Of a stretch of 64,000 nucleotides of DNA, positions 44,915-54,110 are shown piece by piece (within the stretch, counting starts at the first letter, position 1; each line of letters starts with the position of its first letter). The stretch is from the NCBI RefSeq assembly GCF_001646865.1, contig NZ_LRRB01000111.1, forward strand, positions 1 through 64,000, written 5' to 3'. The position numbers and the translations under genes were made by a program. This DNA comes from Aldersonia kunmingensis (GTDB lineage: Bacteria; Actinomycetota; Actinomycetes; Mycobacteriales; Mycobacteriaceae). The notes under the pieces were generated by a model. That model did no database searches. It was not told the origin of the DNA and saw only the letters and a program-made list of their open reading frames with translations.

Positions 44915-47644
44915 ATGAGCGCGGTGCTATTGGGTCGAGCAAGCGAATGCCGTGAGCTGGACGACCTTCTCGCCCGAGCCGGATCTGGTGCGGGCGGGGT
45001 TACCGTGCTGACCGGCGAAGCCGGAGTGGGTAAGACCGCACTGCTCGAGTACGTGGCCGGGCGAACGTCCTTCCGGATCGAGCGATTCGACGGCTTCGCA
45101 TCCGAAAGCACGCTCGCGTTCGCAGGGCTGCAGAGATTCCTGCTCCCCTTCCGCGACGCCTTCGACGACCTACCCGCGCGTCAACGCGAAGCGCTGCAGA
45201 TCGCACTCGGTGAGATCGACGGTCCACCGCCCGATCGGTTCCTGATCGGCATCGGTACGTGGTCACTTGTTCGGTCCGGCGCCGAACGTGATGGCCTGCT
45301 ACTCCTCGTCGACGATCTGCAGTGGGTCGACCGGGAGACATTCGACGTCCTGGTATTCGTAGGCCGTCGCCTGCTCTCCACGAAGGGCGCGTTGGTCGCC
45401 GCAAACAGGGGTGACACTGCCGGACTCGAAGGGTTCCACCGAATCGATATCCGCGGATTGGCACGCCGCGATGCGCTGGACCTACTTCGACGGGTGCGGC
45501 CCGGGCCGATCGATCCCCGAATCGCGGACCGGATCGTCACGGCGACAGGTGGAAACCCGCTCGCTCTGACCGATCTCGGCCTCGAGTTGTCCAGGCACCA
45601 ATTGGTCGGCGGCACAATACTTCCAACGCCGATTCCGATCGGGACGCATTTGGAGCGTCACTACCTGCAGCAGGTCCGGGCCTATCCGCGGGACACGCAA
45701 ATGTGGCTGTTGATCGCGGCAGCTGACGATACCGGCGCGATCGACCAGGTGTCGGCGGCAGCGAATGCCCTCGGTCTGCCGGGCGATGCAGCACGACTTG
45801 CGGAAGATGACGGGCTGATCGCGATCGGCACCCGGATCAAATTCCGGCATGACCTCGTCCGTTCCGCAATCTATGGCGGCGCCACAGCGGCGCAGCGTCG
45901 CGATGTCCACCACGCGCTGTCCGATTCCGTCCCGGGACCCGACGACTGCGATCGGCGTGCATGGCATCTCGCCAGCGCGTCGCTCGGGCAGGACGACGAC
46001 GTCGCAGCCGAGTTGGAAGCGGCAGCCAACCGCGCCCGTGATCGCGGCGGCTACTTCGCGCGCACGATGTTCTTGGCCCGCGCAGTCGAATTGTCCGGGC
46101 CGGGTGCCCAACACATCGCCCGCGCGCTCGCAGCGGCGGAGGCCGCGGTAAATGCGGGATCTGCGCCGCAGGCGAGAGCGTTTCTCGAGATCGCCGAACC
46201 GCATTTGGAAGACGACGTCCAGCGGGGGCAGGCGGCCCTGATTCGCGCCGGATTGCAGGCACAGTCCGGAGATCAGGCCGCCATGGCAACAGTCTCGGCG
46301 ACGTGCGTCGAGGCAGCCACGCTGTTCGAACGCTGCGATCCCGACCGTGCGCGTGATGCACTGCTGTACGCCTTCGAGACGGCACTGGGGGCGGAATGGC
46401 TGCTGACGAAGACCACATTGGACCGACTTTGCGAATTGGCGTTGCGACGCCGGTTCTCCCAGGACCGTCCGGAGCTTCCGTGCCTACTGCTCAGCGCGCT
46501 CGCCATGTTGCACACCGCGCCATTCGAACAATCCGCGCCGCATTTGGACCGAGCGATCGCGCTCATGCGCTCGACAACGGTCCCCGACGCCGACGTCGTG
46601 CGCACAGCGGTCTTGGCAGTGGCAGTCACCACAGCCGTTTGGGACGAAACGACTCGTCACGAGTTCCTCGAGCGTGCCATCACGGTCGCTCGCACAAACG
46701 GCGCCATGCCCGCGCTGGCATCCTTACTGTGGATCGAATCGGTCACCGAGACCGTCCTCGGCGAATTATGTTCTGCCGAATCGCTTCTCGCAGAGGTTGA
46801 CGAGCTTGCCGTCATAATCGGGGCGACCGACAACCGTCGCGAGACGTACCGCAACCCCGAATTCATCGCGTGGCGCGCCGTCGACGGCGATCGGGCCCGC
46901 GCCGAGATCGACCGCTGCCGCGACGCCGCGCACGCCCTCGGTCTCGGCGCTGCCGAGACACTCACTCAGTTCGCCGACGCAATCCTGTTCATCAGCGAAT
47001 CGAACTACGACGAGGCGTTCAAGACACTCCAGCCAATCTGTGCACGGCAGTTCCTTCAGATCAGTCTGCGTGCACTTCCCGACCTGATCGAGGCGGCGGC
47101 GCGGTCCGGCCGACGGGACCAAGCCGACCACGCACTGAACCAGTTCGCAGCTATCGCCGAGACGGTCCGAACACCCTGGGCGCTAGGGCTTTTGGCCAGA
47201 TCCCGGGCACTGTGTGCCGATATCGGAACCGAGCAGCACTACCTCGACGCGATCGAGTATTTGTCCACCGGCCGCGCCCGGGCAGACCTCGCACGAGCAC
47301 ACCTGCTCTACGGCGAATGGCTGCGCCGGCAACGGCGCCGCCGCGACGCACGGGCTCAGCTTCAAGGCGCGGTCGAACTCTTCGAAGCGATCGGCGCGGG
47401 TTTGTTTGCTCGCCGTGCCCGCAGTGAACTCGAGGCGACCGGCGAGCACATCACCACGCCACACCTACTGACGCCGCAAGAGTCGGCGATCGCGAAGATC
47501 GCGGCGACAGGAGCCACGAATGCCGAGATCGCTCAACGACTGACCCTGAGTTCGCACACGGTCGACTACCACCTCCGGAAGGTCTACCGAAAGCTCGGGA
47601 TCACCACGCGCCGCGCCATCGCCGGCACCCTGCGTGACGCTTGA
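44915..47644 (+). CDS. LuxR-family ATP-binding regulator (LAL type)
   Basis: 909 residues, the size of large ATP-binding LuxR regulators. Walker A GEAGVGKT is at 34-41 and Walker [11 protein letters not shown] near 130. A long helical TPR-like middle region follows, and the C-terminal LuxR HTH at about 848-905 shows [20 protein letters not shown] and [21 protein letters not shown] 44915 (MSAVLLGR) is the family start. It is divergent from the hydrolase pair and converges on an MFS gene. Ligand unknown. Confidence 0.88.
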   Translation: MSAVLLGRASECRELDDLLARAGSGAGGVTVLTGEAGVGKTALLEYVAGRTSFRIERFDGFASESTLAFAGLQRFLLPFRDAFDDLPARQREALQIALGEIDGPPPDRFLIGIGTWSLVRSGAERDGLLLLVDDLQWVDRETFDVLVFVGRRLLSTKGALVAANRGDTAGLEGFHRIDIRGLARRDALDLLRRVRPGPIDPRIADRIVTATGGNPLALTDLGLELSRHQLVGGTILPTPIPIGTHLERHYLQQVRAYPRDTQMWLLIAAADDTGAIDQVSAAANALGLPGDAARLAEDDGLIAIGTRIKFRHDLVRSAIYGGATAAQRRDVHHALSDSVPGPDDCDRRAWHLASASLGQDDDVAAELEAAANRARDRGGYFARTMFLARAVELSGPGAQHIARALAAAEAAVNAGSAPQARAFLEIAEPHLEDDVQRGQAALIRAGLQAQSGDQAAMATVSATCVEAATLFERCDPDRARDALLYAFETALGAEWLLTKTTLDRLCELALRRRFSQDRPELPCLLLSALAMLHTAPFEQSAPHLDRAIALMRSTTVPDADVVRTAVLAVAVTTAVWDETTRHEFLERAITVARTNGAMPALASLLWIESVTETVLGELCSAESLLAEVDELAVIIGATDNRRETYRNPEFIAWRAVDGDRARAEIDRCRDAAHALGLGAAETLTQFADAILFISESNYDEAFKTLQPICARQFLQISLRALPDLIEAAARSGRRDQADHALNQFAAIAETVRTPWALGLLARSRALCADIGTEQHYLDAIEYLSTGRARADLARAHLLYGEWLRRQRRRRDARAQLQGAVELFEAIGAGLFARRARSELEATGEHITTPHLLTPQESAIAKIAATGATNAEIAQRLTLSSHTVDYHLRKVYRKLGITTRRAIAGTLRDA

Positions 47645-47822
47645 CCTGCCTGAAGGCCCGTTCGAGTGGCAGCCAAATCGCGCGTCATAGCGCGAGGGCC
47701 ATATGTGCGTGCTCGCGAGACCGAACAAATGGCCCGCGACACGCCTTCCGGAGGGGCCATTTGCTCGTGATCACCGCGGACGGGCCGCCGTGCGTACCAC
47801 GGGTTCAGCGCAACGACGACGT

Positions 47823-49412
47823 TCAGTCCGGCTTTGGATCCCCGCCCGCAGGTGCGTCGGCCCGCCTCATCCGGAACGAGTTGAGTAGCCCCAACAGACC
47901 CGCCAAGAGCGGAACCAACAACGCGATTTGCAGCGCGATAGGCCGTGCATCGGTGTTGATCCGGATGATCTCGTCCTTGATCTGCGGTGGTTGGCCCACG
48001 AGCAATTCGTCGAGCGCGCTGTTGCTCATGAGCTCGGCGTCGTCCTCGAGTACCTGCGCCACCTGCTGTTGCTCGGCCGGCGGCAGCACGTCGCTCGACT
48101 CTGCCATCGCGGTGAACGTGAACGACAGGGTTGCGAGCATGATCGCACCGGCGAATGCCAGCCCGAACGATAGGCCGAACGACCCGGCCGCCGAGTTGGT
48201 CCCCGCTGCTTCGCTGACGCGTTCCTCCGAGATCGGGGCAAGCGTGTAGTTGTTCAGTTGCGACACCAGCAATCCCAACCCCGAACCCGCGATGATCAGG
48301 GGAACCACCAGTCCCCAACCGAATTCGGCCCTGGGCACGATCGGGATCAGCACGGCGATGCCGATCGAGAGCAACACGAATCCCCACCGGATGATGCTGC
48401 TCGGTGGCCGGTCGCCGGCTTTCTTCCCGGCGAGAAGCGCGACCACGAACATGCTCAGCGACAACGGCGCGAGGGACAGCCCTGCCTGCATGGCGTTGTA
48501 TTCGAGCACCATCTGCAGGTAGATCGGCAGCGCGATCATCGTGCCGCCCAGCGCGATCTGCTGGAGCATCTGCTGCGAGACACCCAACCGGAACACCTTG
48601 GACCGGAACAGATCCGGGTCGAGCAGCGTCGGTTCGCCACGCCGCTTGCGCCGAAGCAGCCAGTACACCAGCGCGGCCAGTGCGATCGCGCCGACAGCCA
48701 GCAGCGCACCCACGGCCTCGCCACCCTCCTGCCACACCAGGATGCCCAACACAATCCCGCCCATACCAAGCACGGACAGGGCCGCACCCACCACGTCGAC
48801 GCCTCGGTCTCCCGTGTACGGGACATCGCGGACCAGCTTGATACCCGACAACACGACCGCGATGATGACGACCTCGAGCGCGAAGGCGACGCGCCACGAC
48901 AGGTACGTGGTGATGAAGCCGCCGAGCAGGGGGCCGACGGCGGCGGCGATCGCCGCGGCCGCGCCGACCAGGGCGTAGACCTTCTTCTGCTCGTCGCCTT
49001 CGAAATTGCCGTGGATCAGGGATTGCATCGCCGGAAGTAGCAACGACGCCCCGATTCCGCCCACCACCGCCCAGAAGATGATGATCGCTGTCAGGTCCTG
49101 TGCGACTGTCATCGCCGCAGCACCGACGGCGTAGCCGAGCAGGCCGAGTACGTAGGCCCGTCGGCGCCCGATCAGGTCACCGACCTTGCTGCCGATCAGG
49201 ATGAACGCCGCCGACACCAGTGCCTCGAGCGCGATCGCACTCTGCACGCCGCTGACGGTGGTGTCGAGATCGCGAACCACCGAGGAGATCGACACATTCA
49301 TCAGGGACGTGTCGACGACGAGGACGAACATCGCCATGGAAAGCAGCAGTGCGAGCAACCGTCCCTGCCGGCCTTCGCGCGCGACACCGCTTTTCGCCGA
49401 TCCTTCGGTCAT
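47823..49412 (-). CDS. MFS transporter, DHA2 drug-efflux type
   Basis: 529 residues with about 14 hydrophobic segments. Motifs include VVDTSLMNVSISSVVRDL in the first helix and the GSKVGDLIGRRRAYVLG loop-2/3 motif. A hydrophilic extracytoplasmic stretch (residues about 430-480) precedes the last helix. ATG 49412 (MTEGSAKSGV) fits; upstream reading is non-coding. Probably an efflux pump; substrate unknown. A small membrane-protein gene lies upstream on the same strand. Confidence 0.87.
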   Translation of the reverse strand: MTEGSAKSGVAREGRQGRLLALLLSMAMFVLVVDTSLMNVSISSVVRDLDTTVSGVQSAIALEALVSAAFILIGSKVGDLIGRRRAYVLGLLGYAVGAAAMTVAQDLTAIIIFWAVVGGIGASLLLPAMQSLIHGNFEGDEQKKVYALVGAAAAIAAAVGPLLGGFITTYLSWRVAFALEVVIIAVVLSGIKLVRDVPYTGDRGVDVVGAALSVLGMGGIVLGILVWQEGGEAVGALLAVGAIALAALVYWLLRRKRRGEPTLLDPDLFRSKVFRLGVSQQMLQQIALGGTMIALPIYLQMVLEYNAMQAGLSLAPLSLSMFVVALLAGKKAGDRPPSSIIRWGFVLLSIGIAVLIPIVPRAEFGWGLVVPLIIAGSGLGLLVSQLNNYTLAPISEERVSEAAGTNSAAGSFGLSFGLAFAGAIMLATLSFTFTAMAESSDVLPPAEQQQVAQVLEDDAELMSNSALDELLVGQPPQIKDEIIRINTDARPIALQIALLVPLLAGLLGLLNSFRMRRADAPAGGDPKPD

Positions 49413-49513
49413 GGACCTACCACCTGACAGTCGCGCGTCGGCTACGGGAACAGCAGAATATCCCGCCGACCGGTTGGATGGCTGTGCTTCTGCGACCGAG
49501 CAAGCGGGCGTGC

Positions 49514-49762
49514 TCACTTTGCCTTGAGCACAACCTGTACCGAGATGACGATGAGTCCGATCAACCCGCCAGTCACGGCAGCAATCACCAAACCGCGCCC
49601 GAGGTAGCCGGCCCTCCGGCTGGCGAGGACCGCGAAAGCCATCAGTGTCAGCGTGCCGATGATCAGCACGATCGCGCGGACATGAGTGATCCCCAACGGC
49701 GTCGACATTCCGACGGCGAGAACGATCAAGGCCGGCCACGCGATTCCACACCCGGAAGCCAT
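49514..49762 (-). CDS. Small three-helix membrane protein, hypothetical
   Basis: 82 residues, almost entirely hydrophobic: three predicted membrane helices separated by SRRAGYLGRG and THVRA. No family recognised. It sits between the tRNA-Phe terminator and the DHA2 pump gene, same strand as both. Coding status rests on the clean hydrophobic pattern and lack of an alternative gene. Confidence 0.5.
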   Translation of the reverse strand: MASGCGIAWPALIVLAVGMSTPLGITHVRAIVLIIGTLTLMAFAVLASRRAGYLGRGLVIAAVTGGLIGLIVISVQVVLKAK

Positions 49763-49796
49763 TCGCGGAGCGTCGGGCGAATGGCGCCCTATAAAC

Positions 49797-49829
49797 GAAA
49801 AGCCCCTCGCTCACGAGGAGCGAAGGGCT
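49797..49829 (-). terminator. Terminator of the tRNA-Glu/Asp/Phe cluster
   Basis: 12-bp arms with one mismatch (49801-49812 and 49818-49829), followed on the minus strand by TTTT. Lies 7 bp after the encoded CCA of tRNA-Phe. Confidence 0.75.
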
Positions 49830-49838
49830 GAATACTGG

Positions 49839-49912
49839 TGGCCAGGGCCGGGATCGAACCGGCGACCTTCCGCTTTTCAGGCGGACGCTCGTACCAACTG
49901 AGCTACCTGGCC
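49839..49912 (-). tRNA. tRNA-Phe (GAA)
   Basis: 74-nt cloverleaf on the minus strand: acceptor GGCCAGG/CCTGGCC, anticodon GAA in CCTGAAAAG, T-loop GTTCGATC, discriminator A. CCA is encoded (49836-49838). Last gene of a three-tRNA cluster. Confidence 0.95.
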
Positions 49913-49940
49913 AGGTCGAGCGAAGCGACTGGAAATACTT

Positions 49941-49967
49941 CTGGCACCCGGGAAACCCGGGTGCCAG
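49941..49967. repeat. Perfect 12-bp hairpin between tRNA-Phe and tRNA-Asp
   Basis: CTGGCACCCGGG, AAA loop, CCCGGGTGCCAG. Flanking GCGAAGCGACTGG and CCAGTCGCATCGCTTGC extend the symmetry. Probably a processing or attenuation structure in the tRNA precursor. Confidence 0.6.
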
Positions 49968-49979
49968 TCGCATCGCTTG

Positions 49980-50053
49980 CGACCCTGACGGGACTCGAAC
50001 CCGCGACCTCCGCCGTGACAGGGCGGCGCGCTAACCAACTGCGCCACAGGGCC
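49980..50053 (-). tRNA. tRNA-Asp (GTC)
   Basis: 74-nt cloverleaf: acceptor GGCCCTG/CAGGGTC, anticodon GTC in CCTGTCACG, T-loop GTTCGAGT, discriminator G as usual for tRNA-Asp. CCA not encoded. Confidence 0.95.
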
Positions 50054-50083
50054 TTGCTTGTACTGCTACTGGTCTTGCAACCG

Positions 50084-50156
50084 TACCCCCTACGGGATTC
50101 GAACCCGCGCTACCGCCTTGAAAGGGCGGCGTCCTAGGCCGCTAGACGAAGGGGGC
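50084..50156 (-). tRNA. tRNA-Glu (TTC)
   Basis: 73-nt cloverleaf: acceptor GCCCCCT/AGGGGGT, anticodon TTC in CCTTTCAAG, T-loop GTTCGAAT, discriminator A. First gene of the Glu-Asp-Phe cluster. Confidence 0.95.
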
Positions 50157-50270
50157 CCGTCGGATTACTCCGACCAGTTCCCCCCAACGGCTGTCCGTTG
50201 GGAGCGAGGATTAGCTTAGGACAGACGTTCAGATATTCCCAAATCGGCTGGTCAAGCCACTAAAACGACC

Positions 50271-50927
50271 CTATTCGAGGTCATCCACCGAGGCGCCCGT
50301 CTGCCATCCATCGCGCTGGAATCGGGCCCACCATTCGGGGGTCGCCACCGCTTGGATGATTACCTCCATGGACTCCTCGAACCGGGGACGGATGTCCTCG
50401 GACTGGGTGAGCAGGTCCCCCATGTACCGCTGACCAGCCAATGCCGCGCCGAGAACGCGTGTGAATTTAGCCACATCGGCATCGGCTCGAAGGTGGCCGC
50501 GCTCCTTTGCCTGCTCAGCGAGCACAATGGCCACTCGCCCCCAACCAGACGCCGCACCCGCTTGCACATCCGCATAGAAGTCGGGTTCGACGATGAGCCG
50601 AAACTCGGCCTGCACGACCGATTCGCGCTGGAACCGCAGAGCGATCTCGTCGATGATGCCGTGCAACGCTTCGAGCGGCTCCAGCTCGGTGCGGGCGACC
50701 CAGCGGTCGGTGGTGTGCCGGTAGCGGATCATCGCTTCCTTGAGAACCGCCCTGGCCAGATCCTCTTTCGAACCGAAATGGAAGTACATCGCGCCCTTGG
50801 TCGCGTTCGAACGTTCCAGAATCCGGTTCAGCGACGCTGCCGCATAGCCGCTCTTGGCGAACTCGGCCGCAGCCGATTCGACTATTGACGCGCGAGTCCG
50901 CCGCGCACGCTCCTGCTGCCCTGCCAT
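50271..50927 (-). CDS. TetR-family regulator (ScbR/ArpA-like)
   Basis: 218 residues. The HTH region SLNRILERSNATKGAMYFHF followed by GSKEDLARAVL is of the type seen in gamma-butyrolactone receptors (ScbR/ArpA) and their pseudo-receptors. The ligand domain has conserved-looking Trp residues. No butyrolactone synthase (AfsA) gene is in the window, so it may sense another signal. It stands alone upstream of the tRNA cluster on the same strand. Confidence 0.82.
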   Translation of the reverse strand: MAGQQERARRTRASIVESAAAEFAKSGYAAASLNRILERSNATKGAMYFHFGSKEDLARAVLKEAMIRYRHTTDRWVARTELEPLEALHGIIDEIALRFQRESVVQAEFRLIVEPDFYADVQAGAASGWGRVAIVLAEQAKERGHLRADADVAKFTRVLGAALAGQRYMGDLLTQSEDIRPRFEESMEVIIQAVATPEWWARFQRDGWQTGASVDDLE

Positions 50928-51079
50928 GCCTCTTTGCCTCTCATGGCCCCGCCCAGCATGGATTCTGTATCAAGATCGCCAAGTCGGCCAGGTGGCAGAT
51001 TTTCAACCCATGTGCGAAAGCAGAATCGACCTTAACTTGGGGGGCGAAAATTAGCACAACGTTTGCTACGCTTCTGCCG

Positions 51080-51112
51080 TCTCGGGTGCGCCTCAGGGGT
51101 GCGCACCCGAGA
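51080..51112 (-). terminator. Hairpin downstream of corA
   Basis: Perfect 12-bp arms TCTCGGGTGCGC and GCGCACCCGAGA with a 9-nt loop, 40 bp past the corA stop. No strong T-run. The rest of the 224-bp gap shows only AT-richer promoter-like sequence for the TetR gene. Confidence 0.55.
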
Positions 51113-51151
51113 CACTAACTCTGCCAACATGGCGATCGCGCTTCGCGCAGG

Positions 51152-52357
51152 TCACAGCCAGTCACGGCGCCGGAACATGAACCACAGTCCGCCCCCGAGG
51201 CCAATCAAAAGCGCTGCGCTGAGCCAGAACCCGAACTTGTCGCCATAGCCCGGGAACGGCACATTCTGACCGAAATACCCGGTCACGCCCGTAGGGATCG
51301 CGATGATCGCCGCCCATGCCGTGAGCTTCTTCATGATCTCGTTGAGCGAGTTCCCCTGCATCGACAAACTGGTGGCCAGGATCGCCTCGATGGCATCGCG
51401 CTGACCATCGATCCGCTCGGAGGCGTGGATCGCATGTTCGTACACGTCAAGCAGGTAGGAATTCATCTCCTGGGCCGCCGGATGGATCCCGCCGCGGCCG
51501 ATAGTCGCCAGCACCTCCGAGGTGGGCAGGACGATCCGCGCCAGCGCAGCAACCGCCCGCCGGAGCGTGAAGGTGCCCAGCTGCACGGCGCGCCCCGGAC
51601 CGGAACCCTCGAGCAGCTCGTCCTCGACCGACAGAATCCGCTCGTCGAGGTCGTCGAGGGCGTTGAGGAACCCGTTGACGAGCTGATCGAGCAGAGAGAA
51701 CAGCAGGAACGGAACGCCGTGCACCGCGAGATCGGCGTTGCTGTCGTACTCGTCGATCACCTCATCGATCGGGAATCCCGGCGCCGACCGGATCGTCACT
51801 ACCTCACGCTCGAACACCACGATGGCAATGTCGGTGGTGTCGAGCCGACGAGCGTCTTCGTCGAATGCCGCCGACCGAACATGCACGATCTTGTGCGCGG
51901 GCAGCCGCACGATCCGGGGGCGTCCGCGGCTGGACAGTGCGCTGTCGAGCGTGAACCGAGTCAGTGGATCGTCACCCCCGATCATCGGCGCCAGCTCTGC
52001 TAGCTGCGCTGGCGTCGGAGCCAGGAGATCCACCCAGATCACGGTCTCGGTGTCCCGGCGGAACTCCGCGAGCTCGGAGGGCCCGACGTCCTCGGCAACG
52101 AGCGCGCCGGCGCGATAGATCCGGTTGTGCATCATGCCCGCGCCACTGCGATCACGGCCGGACTCCTCGACCGCCACCGGTTTCTCCGCCACTGCACCAC
52201 TCCTCGCGTCGACTGGCCCGCCCGCTGCCGAATCTCGATCCGGCACCTCGATCGTCACACGCTCTGGCTGATCTGGGTCGCTCCGCAGGTTCCGCGACCC
52301 GACCCACCGGGAGCCGGTGTGCCAGCGAGAAATCCGGCCATTAGACTCAGCGTCCAC
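51152..52357 (-). CDS. corA: CorA-type magnesium/cobalt transporter
   Basis: Up to 401 residues. A cytoplasmic funnel region is followed by two C-terminal membrane helices; the pore signature between them reads GYFGQN where classical CorA has YGMN, as in some actinobacterial members. A positively charged tail FRRRDWL ends the protein. The start is uncertain: the open frame begins at GTG 52357, right against tRNA-Lys on the other strand, with no SD; ATG at 52135 (MMHNRIYRAG) would give about 327 residues and leave room for a promoter. Confidence 0.85.
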   Translation of the reverse strand: MDAESNGRISRWHTGSRWVGSRNLRSDPDQPERVTIEVPDRDSAAGGPVDARSGAVAEKPVAVEESGRDRSGAGMMHNRIYRAGALVAEDVGPSELAEFRRDTETVIWVDLLAPTPAQLAELAPMIGGDDPLTRFTLDSALSSRGRPRIVRLPAHKIVHVRSAAFDEDARRLDTTDIAIVVFEREVVTIRSAPGFPIDEVIDEYDSNADLAVHGVPFLLFSLLDQLVNGFLNALDDLDERILSVEDELLEGSGPGRAVQLGTFTLRRAVAALARIVLPTSEVLATIGRGGIHPAAQEMNSYLLDVYEHAIHASERIDGQRDAIEAILATSLSMQGNSLNEIMKKLTAWAAIIAIPTGVTGYFGQNVPFPGYGDKFGFWLSAALLIGLGGGLWFMFRRRDWL

Positions 52358-52430
52358 GCCCCTATAGCTCAGTTGGTAGAGCTACGGACTTTTAATCCGC
52401 AGGTCCCAGGTTCGAGCCCTGGTGGGGGCA
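52358..52430 (+). tRNA. tRNA-Lys (TTT)
   Basis: 73-nt cloverleaf: acceptor GCCCCTA/TGGGGGC, anticodon TTT in GGACTTTTAATCC, T-loop GTTCGAGC, discriminator A, CCA encoded (52431-52433). Divergent from corA. Confidence 0.95.
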
Positions 52431-52437
52431 CCACACT

Positions 52438-53454
52438 TCAGTGTCCGAACGCTTTGCTCTGCGCTCGCACCAGCTCGATCAGGTCGCCGGCGACGACGTT
52501 CACGTCCCACAGATGCAGTCCCCAGTTCGCCATCGGCACGGCGGGTAGTGCCGATGCGGGCAGGCTGCCGCCACCTTCGACCATCAGCACACGCGCTCCG
52601 TTAGTCGTCGTGCACCGGCCCGAGTACGCATCTACCGGACGGCCACCGATCAGGCTGTGCAGCTGGGCCGACCGGTCGCTGCCCAGCGCGGCCGGATTGG
52701 TGCACAGCACCTCGTAGTCCGGTCCCGCCGGATAGCCCGGACGCAAGGGGGTTGCGGGTGACAGCCCGAAACGGGCGTCGGGCGGAGGCGTGACGCCGTA
52801 CGCCGAATACCCGATCACGCAGCCAATCTGGCCCCACGACGTACAGGCCGGTGTCCGAGCAAAGTCGCCACCCACGACCTTGCCCTTCGGGACGAGAACG
52901 TTGCCGCCGATCAACAGCGCCGACACCAGGCGATCGTGGTCGGCGGTCGGCTCGATCCGCTCGCGGAGCAGGACCCGCAGCATGCCCGTTCCCTGCGAGT
53001 GACCGATCAGGACGACGCCGCGGCCGTTGTTGTGATGCGCCATGTAGTCGTCCCACGCGGCGAGCACGTCCGAGTAGCCGACCTGCTGCGAACGGGCCCG
53101 GTCCTGCGGTGACAGCGTGAAGATGCTCTTCAGCGTGGCTTGCCTATATATCGGCGCCCAGATATTGCAGACGCCGTCGAACGGACTCGCCTGCAGTCCG
53201 GCAATCCCGATCTGCTCACCGCCGACAGTCCGGTCGGCGACATCGCCAAGCTGCGCCGAGATCGTCGGATAGACATAGAAGCAGTCGACCGGCGCGCCGG
53301 TGCCGCCACCGCACGGATCCCCCGCGGCCCCCGGGCGGCACAGCCAGACCGTTTCGGGGGCGGGCTGGCCGGACGCAAGTGCCGGCAGTCCGAGTATCAA
53401 GGCCGCGAGGCAAGTCCCCACGAGAACGAGGCGCTTCAGCGCCGCTGCAATCAT
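52438..53454 (-). CDS. Secreted DUF3089 alpha/beta-hydrolase
   Basis: 338 residues with a signal peptide (about 1-32, ending LALASGQ-type). The mature protein starts with VWLCRPG and CFYVYPTISAQ, typical of DUF3089; the nucleophile elbow is IGHSQGTG near residue 155. Probably an exported esterase/lipase-like enzyme. ATG 53454 (MIAAALKR) gives a normal signal peptide. The stop lies a few bases from the tRNA-Lys 3' end on the other strand. Confidence 0.82.
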   Translation of the reverse strand: MIAAALKRLVLVGTCLAALILGLPALASGQPAPETVWLCRPGAAGDPCGGGTGAPVDCFYVYPTISAQLGDVADRTVGGEQIGIAGLQASPFDGVCNIWAPIYRQATLKSIFTLSPQDRARSQQVGYSDVLAAWDDYMAHHNNGRGVVLIGHSQGTGMLRVLLRERIEPTADHDRLVSALLIGGNVLVPKGKVVGGDFARTPACTSWGQIGCVIGYSAYGVTPPPDARFGLSPATPLRPGYPAGPDYEVLCTNPAALGSDRSAQLHSLIGGRPVDAYSGRCTTTNGARVLMVEGGGSLPASALPAVPMANWGLHLWDVNVVAGDLIELVRAQSKAFGH

Positions 53455-53502
53455 GCGCAGATGGTATCGACGCACGGTCACGATTCCCCGTGTTTCGCGT
53501 CG

Positions 53503-53877
53503 CTAGTTGCCGCCGTCTTCGTCCGCGACGATGCGCGCGAGTTTCTTGGGCGCGACAAGCGTGTAGGACGTCCGGATCCATTCCCGGAGTTGCTCCCACC
53601 GCGGTTCCGACACGCCGGGCGGAACACTCAGGCTCACCCATCCGTGGCGGCCGAGTCCGTATGCCGCAGGCGTGGCATCGGGATCGGTCGCGACAACGGC
53701 TTCCGCCTCCGGCTTGCCGAGCTTGACGGTCAACGAAGTCGCCTCTGCGTCAGCGAAAACGAAGTTTTTGCCGCGAACCCGGAAGGTCGGGTGGTCGCCC
53801 CATTCCTCGATGTCGACCCGCTGCGCTTCGGGCAGTTCGGCGGCGATCCGTTCCAGGCGAACCATGTTGTCGCTCAC
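53503..53877 (-). CDS. MmcQ/YjbR-family protein
   Basis: About 124 residues of the MmcQ/YjbR DNA-binding-like fold: FRVRGKNFVFADAEA near the N-terminal third, GRHGWVSLSVP in the middle and WIRTSYTLVAPKKL at the end. The role of the family is poorly defined. GTG 53877 (VSDNMVRLERIA) or ATG 53865 are both possible starts. Confidence 0.78.
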   Translation of the reverse strand: MSDNMVRLERIAAELPEAQRVDIEEWGDHPTFRVRGKNFVFADAEATSLTVKLGKPEAEAVVATDPDATPAAYGLGRHGWVSLSVPPGVSEPRWEQLREWIRTSYTLVAPKKLARIVADEDGGN

Positions 53878-54036
53878 GTGCGAAATGGTCCCACGCCGAT
53901 GTGTGAGCCCCACGCAACTCGGGCGTGGCCTTACAATTGTGATTTGTAACGCTCCGGGACAGCGAGCGATATTGACGCAGCGTCACGGATTGCCCAGAGT
54001 GATCGCGGCTTGTAGTAGCGATCAGTCGGCCGGAAA

Positions 54037-54052
54037 CCTACGCTGGCGTAGG
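54037..54052. promoter_or_regulatory. Palindromic operator candidate upstream of desA
   Basis: CCTACGC-TG-GCGTAGG lies about 60 bp before desA. Perfect 7-bp arms in the promoter region of an acyl-ACP desaturase suggest a TetR-type regulator site (mycobacteria regulate desaturases through MadR); I cannot confirm its exact motif. Confidence 0.5.
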
Positions 54053-54110
54053 GTCGGGTGCGATGACGCACGGCCTGGAACGGAAACCTTAACGATCGAG
54101 GGGCTTATTA

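Noticed and set aside
49836-52433. Integrated element or attachment site at the tRNA genes
   Set aside because: No integrase, no duplicated tRNA 3' end and no shift in base composition were seen beside any of the four tRNAs.
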